Shown here: one piece after another, positions 17,068-26,144 of the stretch
How the letters are laid out: every line of letters starts with the position of its first letter
Position numbering within the stretch: the first letter of the stretch is position 1
Assembly (NCBI RefSeq): GCF_001182045.1
Contig: NZ_CVTY01000007.1
Location: forward strand, 496,001-560,000
Length of the DNA: 64,000 nt
From: Dakarella massiliensis
GTDB taxonomy: Bacteria; Pseudomonadota; Gammaproteobacteria; Burkholderiales; Burkholderiaceae_F
Reading direction: 5' to 3'
Program-made: the position numbers and the translations under genes
The notes under the pieces: generated by a model
The model's input: the letters and a program-made list of their open reading frames with translations, nothing else
Told to the model about the DNA's origin: nothing
Databases searched by the model: none

Positions 17068-18348
17068 ATGGCTTTTTCTTCGTATTACCCGCAGCTCGTC
17101 TCTCAGCGCCGTGAACTTCATCAGTGGCCGGAACCCGGCTGGACTGAATTCACGACCACTTACTATCTCGTTAAGAAATTGAAGGAGTGGGGGTACGACG
17201 TCCTCCTCGGGACGAAAGTCGTGAATCCTGATGCCGTTCTCGGCCGATCCGAAAAAGACGTGGAGGCCGGTCTTCAGACCGCCCGTGATCATCACGTTCC
17301 GGAAGAATTTCTGAAGGCCACTGAGGGCTACACAGGAGCTGTCGGCATCTTTGATTCCGGCCGCCCGGGCCCGACGCTTGCTATGCGTTTCGATATCGAT
17401 TGCATCCCGGTTCAGGAAACCACCGATGCCGCTCATATTCCGACCAAGGAAGGCTTCCGCTCGAAGCATGACGGCTACATGCATGCCTGCGGCCACGACT
17501 GCCACATGTCGATCGGGCTCACTGTCGCGAAATTCATCGTTGACCATAAGGACGAACTCTGCGGCCGGATCAAGATTGTTTTCCAGCCGGCAGAAGAAGG
17601 CGTCCGCGGCGCGAACGCGGTCGCTGAATCAGGCGTCCTTGACGATGTCGACTACTTCGTCGGAAGCCACATCGGCATGGTTGCGAAGTACGGCGAAGTC
17701 GTGATTGATCCCTGGGGCTTCCTCTGCACGACAAAGTTTGATGTCACCTACACCGGTAAGCCTGCTCACGCCGGTATTGAGCCGAACGCCGGCCGGAACG
17801 CTCTGGCTGCGGCCTGCTCCGCTACGCTTCAGCTTCTCGGCATCCCCCGTCACGGCTCCGGCATGACCCGCGTGAATGTCGGCATGCTGAACGCCGGCAA
17901 GGGTCGGAACGTAATCCCGCCGAACGCTACTATGGTGATGGAAGTGCGCGGTGAAACCGCCGAAATCAATGACTACATGGCGGAACAGGCCATGGCGATC
18001 ATCAAGGGGAATGCCGTTTCCTACGGTGTCGAATACGACGTCCGGAAGATGGGTGCGGCCTGCGATATGAAGAACGATCCCGACATGATCGAGGCGCTCC
18101 GCGATGTGGCAAAGGGAATCCCCGAAATCAAGACAATCACGGAGAAAGCGAACTTCGGCGGTTCTGAAGACGCCTCGCTCCTCGCGCGCCGCGTGAAGGA
18201 TCATGGCGGCAAAGTCGCGTTCTTTGTGAACGGCGCTGACCGCGAAGCCGGTCACCATCAGTTCAATTTCGACGTGAATGAAGAGGCGCTTGACACCGGC
18301 TTCAAGATGTTCGCCGGCATGGTGAAGAAGATCTGCGGCCGGAAGTAA
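17068..18348 (+). CDS. abgA: AbgA-like p-aminobenzoyl-glutamate hydrolase subunit
   Basis: The ATG at 17068 follows AAGGAG; an extension to 17035 lacks one. The 426-residue protein belongs to family M20 and resembles AbgA of E. coli over its whole length: RRELHQWPEPGWTEFTT, VVNPDAVLGR, FDIDCIPV, HACGHDCHMSIGL (metal ligands His139, Asp144 region) and FQPAEEG. AbgA pairs with AbgB to release p-aminobenzoate from folate breakdown products. No AbgB or AbgT gene is adjacent here, so the protein may act alone or on other acyl-amino acids. A LysR-family gene follows it, as AbgR accompanies abg in E. coli, though in a different order. Confidence 0.8.
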   Translation: MAFSSYYPQLVSQRRELHQWPEPGWTEFTTTYYLVKKLKEWGYDVLLGTKVVNPDAVLGRSEKDVEAGLQTARDHHVPEEFLKATEGYTGAVGIFDSGRPGPTLAMRFDIDCIPVQETTDAAHIPTKEGFRSKHDGYMHACGHDCHMSIGLTVAKFIVDHKDELCGRIKIVFQPAEEGVRGANAVAESGVLDDVDYFVGSHIGMVAKYGEVVIDPWGFLCTTKFDVTYTGKPAHAGIEPNAGRNALAAACSATLQLLGIPRHGSGMTRVNVGMLNAGKGRNVIPPNATMVMEVRGETAEINDYMAEQAMAIIKGNAVSYGVEYDVRKMGAACDMKNDPDMIEALRDVAKGIPEIKTITEKANFGGSEDASLLARRVKDHGGKVAFFVNGADREAGHHQFNFDVNEEALDTGFKMFAGMVKKICGRK

Positions 18349-18370
18349 CACTTCTGCCGCTGTCATTCAG

Positions 18371-18408
18371 CGCGGCTTCAGAGTCAAGTCTCTGAAGCCG
18401 CGTTTTTT
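18371..18408 (+). terminator. Terminator after the AbgA-like gene
   Basis: CGCGGCTTCAGA (18371-18382) pairs perfectly with TCTGAAGCCGCG (18391-18402), followed by TTTTTT. Confidence 0.92.
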
Positions 18409-18418
18409 GCGAATAGTT

Positions 18419-18435
18419 TTTGCGTCTTCCGCAAA
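18419..18435 (+). promoter_or_regulatory. Inverted repeat upstream of the LysR gene
   Basis: TTTGCG-TCTTC-CGCAAA is a perfect 6-base inverted repeat with a 5-base spacer, 40 bases before the LysR start. LysR-type proteins usually bind short interrupted palindromes and often control themselves, so this is a candidate autoregulatory site. It is close to the preceding terminator but not part of its stem. Confidence 0.4.
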
Positions 18436-18474
18436 CTGTGCAAAAATGAATTCCCCTCTTCGGATCCGCTAACC

Positions 18475-19455
18475 ATGCCGAAATACGATGATCTTGGCAG
18501 CTGGAAAATCTTTCTTTCGCTCGCGGAGTCCCGGAGTTTCTCAGTCACCGCGGAGGCTTTCGGAGTGGAGCCGTCAACCATCAGCCGGACTCTTGGAACG
18601 CTGGAAAATTCGCTCGGCCAGAAACTGGTTGACCGCTCCGCGAGGCCCCTTGAACTGACCCCCAAGGGGCTCTGGGCCGTCAAACGAATCGCGCCGATCA
18701 TCCGATCTCACGAGAAACTGATTGACGAGATGACGGAGGACAGCACGGGGCTTGAGGGGCAGATCCGGGTTTCCGTTGCTCCTGGCTTTGCGACGCGGTA
18801 TCTTGTGCCGATGCTCGCCCGCTTTTCCGAACACTATCCGAATATCACGTTTGAAATCCAGGTTGGCATGGGTGCCGCAGATCTGAAGAAACAGAAAACC
18901 GATGTCGCGATTATTACCGGCAATCCGGAGGATCCAAAACTTATGACGCTTCCCCGGGGGCGGAATATCTACCTGCCGCTTGCCTCCCCCGCCTACATCA
19001 AGGCGCACGGCATGCCGCTTGAACCCGCGGATCTCGCTCACCACACCGTGTTCATCTATTCAGGCCCCGTCCGTGAGCAGACGAGAACTCTGAGAAAAGG
19101 GACTCTCGAGGCTCCGGTACCCGCAGGGAAGACGCTTCTCAGCCCGGATATTCTGTCGATCCGTCAGGGGCTGATTGACGGACTTGGCGTATCGCTTGAT
19201 ATGCCTCTCGTTCAATGCTGGGAAGCGATCCGCGATGGAACTCTTGTTTCGATTCTTCCCGGATGGCGCCGCCCGCAGGCGGAATGCTTTGTGGCCCTCT
19301 CCCGCTCCAGCTGGCATATCAGACGGTGCCGGATTTTCGCGGAGTGGTTCGCGTCTGAACTGAGGAAACTCTTCCTAAGCTTTGAAGAGGCGGTTGAAGG
19401 CATTGTGCCGCTTGAGGGACCGACCGGCACAAAATCTTCGGATTCAACCGGATAG
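18475..19455 (+). CDS. LysR-family transcriptional regulator
   Basis: A 326-residue LysR-type regulator. The helix-turn-helix occupies about residues 10-66, with FLSLAESRSFSVTAEAFGVEPSTISRTLGTLE followed by LVDRSARPLELTPKG. A periplasmic-binding-like effector domain follows, including VAPGFATRYLVPMLARFSEHYPNI. It lies 127 bases after the AbgA-like gene in the same direction. Possible targets are itself (see the TTTGCG repeat) and the upstream hydrolase genes. The ligand is unknown. Confidence 0.9.
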   Translation: MPKYDDLGSWKIFLSLAESRSFSVTAEAFGVEPSTISRTLGTLENSLGQKLVDRSARPLELTPKGLWAVKRIAPIIRSHEKLIDEMTEDSTGLEGQIRVSVAPGFATRYLVPMLARFSEHYPNITFEIQVGMGAADLKKQKTDVAIITGNPEDPKLMTLPRGRNIYLPLASPAYIKAHGMPLEPADLAHHTVFIYSGPVREQTRTLRKGTLEAPVPAGKTLLSPDILSIRQGLIDGLGVSLDMPLVQCWEAIRDGTLVSILPGWRRPQAECFVALSRSSWHIRRCRIFAEWFASELRKLFLSFEEAVEGIVPLEGPTGTKSSDSTG

Positions 19456-19599
19456 CCGTCCTGAACGTTTCATGTGCAGATTCGTGCGGCTTATCGGCCC
19501 AAGCTTTGAATCATTTTGCAGAGTCATCCTGAGCTACGCGTTTCCTTTTCAATCGATACAATTAATCAGTCTTTCTCCTTTTTCATTAAAGGCATTTTT

Positions 19600-20448
19600 A
19601 TGGTTTCTCCGATTCGCAAAGTGGTTTTCCCTGTGGCGGGGCTTGGAACCCGTTTTCTCCCGGCAACCCGGGCGGTTCCAAAGGAAATGATCCCCGTGGT
19701 TGACAAACCGCTGATTCAATACGCAGTCGAAGAAGCCGCAAAGGCCGGTATCACTGACATGGTTTTTGTGACGGCTGCGGGGAAAGAAGCCATCATGAAC
19801 CACTTTGACTATTCCTATGAACTCTGGAATGAGCTGCAGTCAAAGGGAAAGAAGGAGCTTCTCGATGTCGTCCGTTCCATCTGCCCGCCTGGCGTTCATT
19901 TGATTTTCACCCGCCAATATTCCCCGAAGGGGCTGGGGGACGCGGTCCTCTGCGCGAAGCCCGTTATCGGAGACTCTCCTTTTGCGGTGATTCTTCCTGA
20001 TGATCTTGTCGACTCCCCGAGCTCCTGCATTGGGGAACTAATCGCCAAGCGGGAAGAGAAAGGCGGCGGAAACGTGGTCGCTGTGCAGAATGTCCCTCGG
20101 GACAAGACAAACCTGTACGGTATCGCAAGTGTTAAGGCGGACGCCCCTGAGTCTGTTATCGGTCTGGTCGAGAAACCGAAGCCTGAAGTGGCACCCTCCA
20201 CGCTCGCTGTTATAGGCCGCTATGTTTTCGAACCGTCCATTTTTGACTATCTGGAGAAAGTCACACCTGGAGCCGGCGGTGAGATCCAGCTGACAGACGC
20301 TATGGAGGCCTCGCTCGAAAGTGTCCCTATGACTGCCTGCAGATTTTCCGGACGGCGCTTTGACTGCGGTTCCAAGCAGGGATTTATTACCGCTACGGTT
20401 CATTATGCGAAGAAGGCTGGATTCGATACATCAGGAGACGCAGAGTAA
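19600..20448 (+). CDS. galU: UTP-glucose-1-phosphate uridylyltransferase
   Basis: The enzyme makes UDP-glucose from UTP and glucose-1-phosphate, feeding LPS, exopolysaccharide and the GT8-type glycosyltransferases. The start chosen is MVSPIRKVVFPVAGLGTRFLP; a 28-residue upstream extension has no ribosome-binding site. At 282 residues the length is normal for GalU. The nucleotidyl-transfer signature AGLGTRFLPATRAVPKEM, the VEKP block and GKRFDCGSK-like GRRFDCGSKQGF are all present. It neighbours the broken rhamnan-synthesis gene, consistent with a cell-surface polysaccharide region. Confidence 0.95.
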   Translation: MVSPIRKVVFPVAGLGTRFLPATRAVPKEMIPVVDKPLIQYAVEEAAKAGITDMVFVTAAGKEAIMNHFDYSYELWNELQSKGKKELLDVVRSICPPGVHLIFTRQYSPKGLGDAVLCAKPVIGDSPFAVILPDDLVDSPSSCIGELIAKREEKGGGNVVAVQNVPRDKTNLYGIASVKADAPESVIGLVEKPKPEVAPSTLAVIGRYVFEPSIFDYLEKVTPGAGGEIQLTDAMEASLESVPMTACRFSGRRFDCGSKQGFITATVHYAKKAGFDTSGDAE

Positions 20449-20478
20449 CTCTCTGCTGATACCTGACTGATCTAATTG

Positions 20479-20509
20479 AAAAAAGGGAGAACTGAAGTTC
20501 TCCCTTTCT
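20479..20509. terminator. Bidirectional terminator between galU and the rhamnan-synthesis gene
   Basis: AGGGAGAAC (20484-20492) pairs with GTTCTCCCT (20497-20505). It is flanked by a run of As on the left and TTTCT on the right, so it can stop transcription from either side of this convergent pair. The T-rich side is stronger for the minus strand. Confidence 0.8.
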
Positions 20510-21058
20510 AGTATCCGAAACCTGATTGCTGCTACATAAATTTCTTAAGATAGACCTGCAGCTTTTTGCAGTAATGTTCTTTCCTTTTCCCTGAAAGACA
20601 CTTTGCAAAAACGCAATACTTAATGAGTTTTGGAACTGAAATTTGGCGGATATTCTTTTGCTTATCGGATGGGCCAACTATTTTCAGCATGCTCTGATAA
20701 TTATGGGTGTCATAGCGCTTGAAAAGACAAGCGTTCAAATTTCTTAATCTCAGGAAAGTATTCCCATAATAAACATCACTCAGAGAAGATGGGATCGCTA
20801 TCACCGGATAGTATCCATCATTTTGTGCAGCATAAGCCCAGATCCGCTCAATCCCATGCAGCAATGTACCGTCCGGGGCAAGAGGTTCTTCCGGCATCTC
20901 GTCATACGTCCAGGGACGCGAGAGTATTGTCCTAGATGCTTCTTTTTTGATCCAGAAAACGGATCCGAAAGGAGCGATCACCAGCCCTTTTTCAACAGGA
21001 ACATCAATACCAAGCTTCTCCCAAAGTTTTTCAAACGCAGATAAATTCGGCCCGATTT

Positions 21059-21064
21059 CATCAC
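21059..21064. repeat. Target-site duplication, left copy
   Basis: CATCAC directly abuts the left IS end. The same six bases abut the right end at 23014-23019, and one copy is needed to restore the rhamnan-synthesis reading frame. Confidence 0.75.
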
Positions 21065-21072
21065 CCCAAACT

Positions 21073-21098
21073 CCCGGAACATAGCTCCGGGATTTTTT
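21073..21098 (+). terminator. Terminator-like hairpin at the left IS end
   Basis: CCCGGA (21073-21078) pairs with TCCGGG (21086-21091), followed by ATTTTTT. Its left arm is part of the terminal inverted repeat. It points into the element and would stop transcripts entering from the left flank, which would limit unscheduled transposase expression. Confidence 0.6.
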
Positions 21099-21194
21099 CA
21101 TTCTGGAAAAAATTCCTAGTAAATTTAAATAGTTGAGATTGACATTAAGGGTAATTCTTGATATTATAGTCTATAAATATTGATAAAGACTATT

Positions 21195-22991
21195 ATGGCT
21201 CGACCAAGAACTCTACCAGACAACCATTTCCGTTTCTCCACCTTCAGAAAAGGAGATTCCACCTATGTTTATGGCTATAGAAATGAGTGGGATCCGGTGA
21301 AGAAACAGTCAAGAATTGCCAAAAGGATTTATGTCGGCACGCTCAATGAAGCAACCGGAAGACTTAGACTGGGCAAAAAGTACTTATCCAATCATCCTGA
21401 GTATGAAGGCAAGACGCTTTACTTTGAAAATCGTACCCTCGTTGAAAGATCCGAGCAGGATGCTGCAGAAGAAGTTCAACAGCGCGAGCAGTCATGGGCT
21501 TCAAACAACCTTTCTTACGCTGCCACCTGGGCCCTTTGGCAGTTCGCCTCCAAGAACCGAATTCTGCAAAACCTGCAGGCGGCGTTCGGAAAACAATTAG
21601 GAACCGGCCTTCTGGCTTTGGCCGTCTATCAGCTCTTAGACGGGGGCGCCATGAACGGCTATGAAGACTGGCTTCCCGACAACTGGCTTCCTGTAAGCGC
21701 TCCTTTAAGCTCTCAGCGCATCAGCGAACTGCTTGCTCAAGTCGACCATGAGGACATGGTTAATTATTTCCGTTTACGATTTGACCGATCCAAGCAGAAT
21801 TATCAGAAATGGCTTGAGGAAATAAAACAAAAGGCTCAGAAGCAGGGCTCGGCCATGCCGCCTTCAACTCTGCAAAAGATGTATATGGCGCTGGACTCCA
21901 CGGCAATAAGTACCTTCTCTATGACAATCGAGGATGCGGCTTACGGGCACGCCAAACAGAATCCTGAACTCAAACAGATAAACCTTACGCTTGCCGTGGA
22001 TTTCTTGAACGGAGACGTCTGCTATGCCAGAGAAGACGAAGGCTCGATAACCGATAAGTCGGTCTACAAATCCATCCTGGCTCAGATGAAAAGCTACGGC
22101 TTTGATCTTGACGAGACAGTCCTGGTGACCGACCGGGGTTACTCTTCCCTAATGAATCTTCAGAATCTTTTTAATACCGATGTCAGCTTCGTCGCCGGCG
22201 TTCCTATCGTGGAAAAGGGTTTAAAAGATAAATTTACAAAGTTCCGTGAAGCACTTTGCGACCTCGCTTTTTACAACAGTGAGTATGAAGTTTATTGCCG
22301 AACCATAAAAGAAGACTGGAAGCAAAACACAGAGGCCGGCTCAGTAAATCGTGACTGCTTCGTGCATCTGTATCGGTTCCCGGAAATTGCGCTCTCTCAG
22401 CAGAAGCAGCTACTAAAGAAAATAGATAAGGTCTTAGATAAAAAACGCGATGGAAAAGTCGTAGATCGAGATGACTGGAACTTCGCTGCCCGCTTCATAA
22501 CTGAGTGCAAAGAAGAGCAAGACGGCAAGGAAAGGAAAATATGGGAGAAAAACCTCGAGGCTCTCAGACTCTGGGAACGCACTGCCGGCTGCTTTGTTAT
22601 CCGCAGCGACTGGCTCGAAGATCCGATCGAGGCTCTAAGAATTTACAGGCGCAGGAATATCGTTGAGGTGGCTTTCCGACAGTTTAAAGTCCTTAACGGA
22701 GGAGACCGACTGCAGGCAACCCAAACCTCTTACATGGGCAAATTGATGGTACACATAATCGCTCAGTCTCTGAGGATGGCTATAACAGTGCAGGCTAAAA
22801 AAAGAGAAACTCAGGAATTAAAACTCCCCGATAACTCGGTGGAAAAGTTACTGGCCGCATTGAAGAGGATCAGAGCGGTGAGGGCACCAACGAGAGCTAC
22901 ATGGGTTGTGGAGCCTCTGACGAAAAAAGCCCAAGACATGCTTGAGCTTTTAAACCTGCCTAAACCTCCCATGACGTTTAAGTCAATATAG
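21195..22991 (+). CDS. IS transposase, DDE type with YREK signature
   Basis: A 598-residue transposase starting at ATG 21195 (MARPRTLPDN); a TTG at 21180 is an alternative. Catalytic residues are recognisable as Asp at about 234 (MALDSTAIS), Asp at about 313 (TDRGYSS) and Glu at about 491 within IYRRRNIVEVAFRQFK. This block satisfies the Y-(2)-R-(3)-E-(6)-K signature of IS4-superfamily enzymes. The reading frame is complete, so the element may still be active. The C-terminus ends only about 22 bases before the right IS end. Confidence 0.92.
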   Translation: MARPRTLPDNHFRFSTFRKGDSTYVYGYRNEWDPVKKQSRIAKRIYVGTLNEATGRLRLGKKYLSNHPEYEGKTLYFENRTLVERSEQDAAEEVQQREQSWASNNLSYAATWALWQFASKNRILQNLQAAFGKQLGTGLLALAVYQLLDGGAMNGYEDWLPDNWLPVSAPLSSQRISELLAQVDHEDMVNYFRLRFDRSKQNYQKWLEEIKQKAQKQGSAMPPSTLQKMYMALDSTAISTFSMTIEDAAYGHAKQNPELKQINLTLAVDFLNGDVCYAREDEGSITDKSVYKSILAQMKSYGFDLDETVLVTDRGYSSLMNLQNLFNTDVSFVAGVPIVEKGLKDKFTKFREALCDLAFYNSEYEVYCRTIKEDWKQNTEAGSVNRDCFVHLYRFPEIALSQQKQLLKKIDKVLDKKRDGKVVDRDDWNFAARFITECKEEQDGKERKIWEKNLEALRLWERTAGCFVIRSDWLEDPIEALRIYRRRNIVEVAFRQFKVLNGGDRLQATQTSYMGKLMVHIIAQSLRMAITVQAKKRETQELKLPDNSVEKLLAALKRIRAVRAPTRATWVVEPLTKKAQDMLELLNLPKPPMTFKSI

Positions 22992-23013
22992 AACTATGTC
23001 ACGGGAGTTCAGG

Positions 23014-23019
23014 CATCAC
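23014..23019. repeat. Target-site duplication, right copy
   Basis: CATCAC follows the right IS end and matches 21059-21064. Confidence 0.75.
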
Positions 23020-24570
23020 CTACCACCGTAAATGGACCAAAATTCGGAGGAGGAGAAAAGATCATCCCTAGCGATTGTTCGCGGGAGAGGAGACTGATGC
23101 AGTTATTGACGTAATCTTTAGAAAACAAAACTCCGTTCCAGCACAACCGATCGAATGAGTCCCCTACAATCTGCCTTAATTGAGGAGATTTCTTATCCTT
23201 AACACAGCAGATATAGTCGTATTGATCAAAAATATCCCGGGCAGCTATGCAATAAGCCGCAAAATCCCGTCCCTTGTTAATCTTGATCCGGTATTCAATA
23301 TCAAGATCGTAAGTGCTGAATGCTTTTCGGTATGCTTCTAACGTCTCTTTTTTAGTAGAAATCAGGCAGATATGGGTTTTAGATGGAAGATTCAGGATAT
23401 AGGGAATATATTTATCAACAGAGTCTTCATAGTATGCAAAGAAAATGGCTGCTATTTTCTTTGATTCCAGTAGTTTGTCAATATTTTCGGATCTATCATC
23501 TGGGATCGTCTGATTAAAATGAATATTACTGTTCAAGACACTTAGCTGCGTGGTGCCCAGCAGGTCTTCATATATTTCGCTCACAGGATATCCCAGTTTA
23601 TCCAGTTTTTCCATCACAAGCCGAGGTATTTCTCCGCCTGTAACTTCAGTCCAGACTTCAGGTGATGAGCTGAATAGTTTTCTTTTTACCAAGGGGTATC
23701 GGCAGTTAATATAATCGTAAGCCTGATAATACGAAGGATTCATTATTCCTTCAGGTTTATAAACTGTGTCCCAGCTAAAACCAAGAGACTCAAGATAAGC
23801 TGTGAATTGAGTCTCATGCCAATAGACTTCTTCCAAAAACTTATCGTAGTAGTGAAGGTTTTTCCAATATTTTTCGAATCCCTCGGATTCGATAACAGGA
23901 CGCCTCAGAACGATAAAGAAAGACTGGATATGCTCTCGGATATACGAGTCCGGCTTATCAGGCAGAAGCTGGGATTTTTTGATCTCCACCTGACGAGTCA
24001 GTCCCCAGAAATCACAGGGATTGCCCTCCATTTTTTGGAAACTTTCTGAGAACGGATACACTGGGCCATAGCAGCTGCAGTTTGTCAGAATCAGCTCATC
24101 GAACCGTCAGACCTCACTCCACCCAAGATGATCGAAAGCTGCCTTCCATGCGCCAAAATCAATTCCTCGATTTTCACGCTGCAAAACATCTACGCCAAGA
24201 CGCTCAAGCGCCTTTTTTCCTTCCGAGGACAAATTTCCATTGGCGATAACAATAATCCTGTCAGCAACCTCCTGAAGTCCCTTCAGATACGTCAGAACAT
24301 ATTTTCTGACAATTCCATTTTTTTCCCAAAAGGTATAAAAGGCTAATCGTTTCATAACAGGCTCTAAGAGGTTTCCAGTTTTCGGACTTGTCGATGACAA
24401 ATAAAAACTGGATTCACAGACTGGTGAAGAGATTTTACTGCAGATGACTCAGGTCACTAATCTGAAGAAAAAAACTTAATACTGCAAATATTTGATTAAT
24501 AATATTTTTTTATTTTATTATTCACCAAAATTTAATCGGCTGAATGTTTATCTTTACACTGAATGGATAT

Positions 24571-24598
24571 TAAAAAACCGCCGTTTGACGCGGCGGTT
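24571..24598 (-). terminator. Terminator after pgi
   Basis: On the minus strand AACCGCCG (24598-24591) pairs with CGGCGGTT (24583-24576), followed by a run of Ts. The 170 bases to the right of the broken glycosyltransferase gene, up to this point, are AT-rich and hold no gene I can recognise. Confidence 0.88.
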
Positions 24599-24626
24599 CT
24601 CAGATGAATTAAATATCTGATGTCAC

Positions 24627-26060
24627 TCAGGCATCTTCTCTCAGTCTGTTCTCGGCCTCCCGCGACAGTTTCTTCCCAAACTCAACACCCGGCTGATCAA
24701 ACGGATTGAGACCAAAAAGCGTTCCAAGCATTGTGATCTTATGTTCATACATCGCCATCAGCGCTCCCAGCGTCTTAGGCGTGAGGTCACTGATGCTGAT
24801 CGTCGTGACACCGTTAAACCACGGCATAGAAGGGTCACGGGTAACAAGGGCTTCCGCCTGAGCTCTGGCATTCGCGATCATGACGCGATGCAGTTCTTCA
24901 TGGCTATGCCCCGGCTTCTCGCAGGAAATCAGGTCAATGCTCGTTCTTCCGGTCCCTTCACGCAGCCACTGATAGAAAGAATGCTGTGACTCATCACCGT
25001 GACCGCCCCAGACAGCCTGTCCCGTATTGCCAACAATCACAGTACCGTCCGCCTGGGTAGTCTTCCCGAGACTCTCCATCTCAAGCTGCTGCTCCCAGGA
25101 AACAAAGATTCTCAGTCTCTCGTCATACGGCAGCACACACTGAAGCGTGATATTGAGTCTCGTGGCGTTCCAAAAAGCAATCAGGGCGAGCAGTGCGGAA
25201 ATGTTTTCGGCCACCGGTGCATCGTAGACATAGCGATCCATCTCATAGGCACCCGACAGGAACTGATCAAAAACATCAGTGCCAAGAGCAATCATATCGG
25301 GGATTCCGATACAGCCCCACACAGAAAACCGGCCACCAACCCAATCCCAGAGCGGATATAAGTTTTCCTCCGGAATCCGAAGATCCTTATACGCATCAGG
25401 ATTAGCGGAGACCGCAATAACGTGGTGATCACGGGAGCTTCCGGTAATTCCAGCAGCCGCAAGCCACTCATCAACGACAGACGCGTTGACCAGTGTCTCC
25501 CGGGTGTGGAAACTCTTGCTCGATACAACGACGAGCGTGCGGAAGGGATCAAGACCATAAAGAATCCGGTCCAGCTGGACCCCGTCAACACCTGACAGGA
25601 AATGAACCTTGATTGGCTGCGGCAGCCCCATCAGAGCGTGATAGACAGCGCGAGGTCCGACCTCAGAGCCGCCGATACCAATATTGATGACATCTGTGAT
25701 CGTGTCTCCGCGGCATCCTGTCCATTTGCCGGATCTCACGGATTCCGCGAAAGCATAGGCCCGATCCCGCGCCTCTTTGACCTCATCAAAATGAGGCGAC
25801 GCCGGATCCTGAGAGCGAAGGGATGTGTGAAGAGCTGCCCGGTTCTCAGACTTGTTCACGATTTCGCCCTGAACCATAGCGTGATGGGCTTCCATCAGGC
25901 CAAGACCATTTGCAAAATCAACCAGTCTGGCGAGATCATCCTGCGTCAGTCTCTGGCGGCTGAAGTCCACCCGCAGTCCGCACGCTTCAAAAGCAGTGAC
26001 TCCGTCCCCGTCACGAAGAAACGGAAGGAGCGGCTGAGCAAATTTTCTTGGGCTATTCAT
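24627..26060 (-). CDS. pgi: Glucose-6-phosphate isomerase
   Basis: The enzyme interconverts glucose-6-phosphate and fructose-6-phosphate. Family blocks are ITDVINIGIGGSEVGPRAVYHAL (phosphate loop), VVVSSKSFHTRETL, WDWVGGRFSVW and HRVMIANARAQAEALV. The start chosen is the ATG at 26060 (MNSPRKFAQPL), giving 477 residues; an ATG at 26123 with AGGTGA just upstream would add 21 residues that do not look like the family. The gene follows mobA, ppx and ppk on the minus strand and ends in a clear terminator. It supplies sugar phosphates for the same nucleotide-sugar pathway as galU. Confidence 0.93.
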   Translation of the reverse strand: MNSPRKFAQPLLPFLRDGDGVTAFEACGLRVDFSRQRLTQDDLARLVDFANGLGLMEAHHAMVQGEIVNKSENRAALHTSLRSQDPASPHFDEVKEARDRAYAFAESVRSGKWTGCRGDTITDVINIGIGGSEVGPRAVYHALMGLPQPIKVHFLSGVDGVQLDRILYGLDPFRTLVVVSSKSFHTRETLVNASVVDEWLAAAGITGSSRDHHVIAVSANPDAYKDLRIPEENLYPLWDWVGGRFSVWGCIGIPDMIALGTDVFDQFLSGAYEMDRYVYDAPVAENISALLALIAFWNATRLNITLQCVLPYDERLRIFVSWEQQLEMESLGKTTQADGTVIVGNTGQAVWGGHGDESQHSFYQWLREGTGRTSIDLISCEKPGHSHEELHRVMIANARAQAEALVTRDPSMPWFNGVTTISISDLTPKTLGALMAMYEHKITMLGTLFGLNPFDQPGVEFGKKLSREAENRLREDA

Positions 26061-26144
26061 TCTTTTTCTCTGAACAGTTTCATCAATATGAATCACATAA
26101 CGGCCATTGTACCGGGTTGGCATATGGTTTTCACCTAAATAAGC

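Larger units (their letters stand above)
21065..23013 (+). mobile_element. Insertion sequence, 1949 bp (IS4 superfamily, probably IS1634 family)
   Basis: The left end starts CCCAAACTCCCGGAACATAG and the right end, read inward on the minus strand, starts CCTGAACTCCCGTGACATAG: 16 of 20 bases match as imperfect terminal inverted repeats. The flanking duplication is 6 bases (CATCAC). A single transposase fills the element. Size, a roughly 600-residue transposase and a 5-6 base duplication fit the IS1634 family as I know it; other IS4-superfamily groups remain possible. Confidence 0.85.
20532..24355 (-). pseudogene. Rhamnan-synthesis-F-like glycosyltransferase, broken by a stop codon and an IS
   Basis: Read on the minus strand from MKRLAFYTFWEKNGIVRKYV (24355), the frame stops at TGA (24109-24107), after HLGWSEV. 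It continues in the same frame (RFDELILTNCSCYGP) to VGD at about 23014, is interrupted by the IS, then resumes with DEIGPNLSAFEKLWEKLGI to the stop at 20532. Without the IS and one target-site copy it would be about 620 codons, the usual size for RgpF-like proteins. Family blocks include NKGRDFAAY, CVKDKKSPQLR, FSPPPNFG and WTYDEMPEEPLAPDGTLLHGIER. These proteins help assemble rhamnose-containing surface polysaccharides. Two independent lesions make function very unlikely. Confidence 0.85.

Noticed and set aside
24107-24109. In-frame TGA in the rhamnan-synthesis gene as a selenocysteine codon
   Set aside because: No SECIS-like hairpin is evident just downstream, the family has no selenoprotein members that I know of, and the gene is also broken by an IS.
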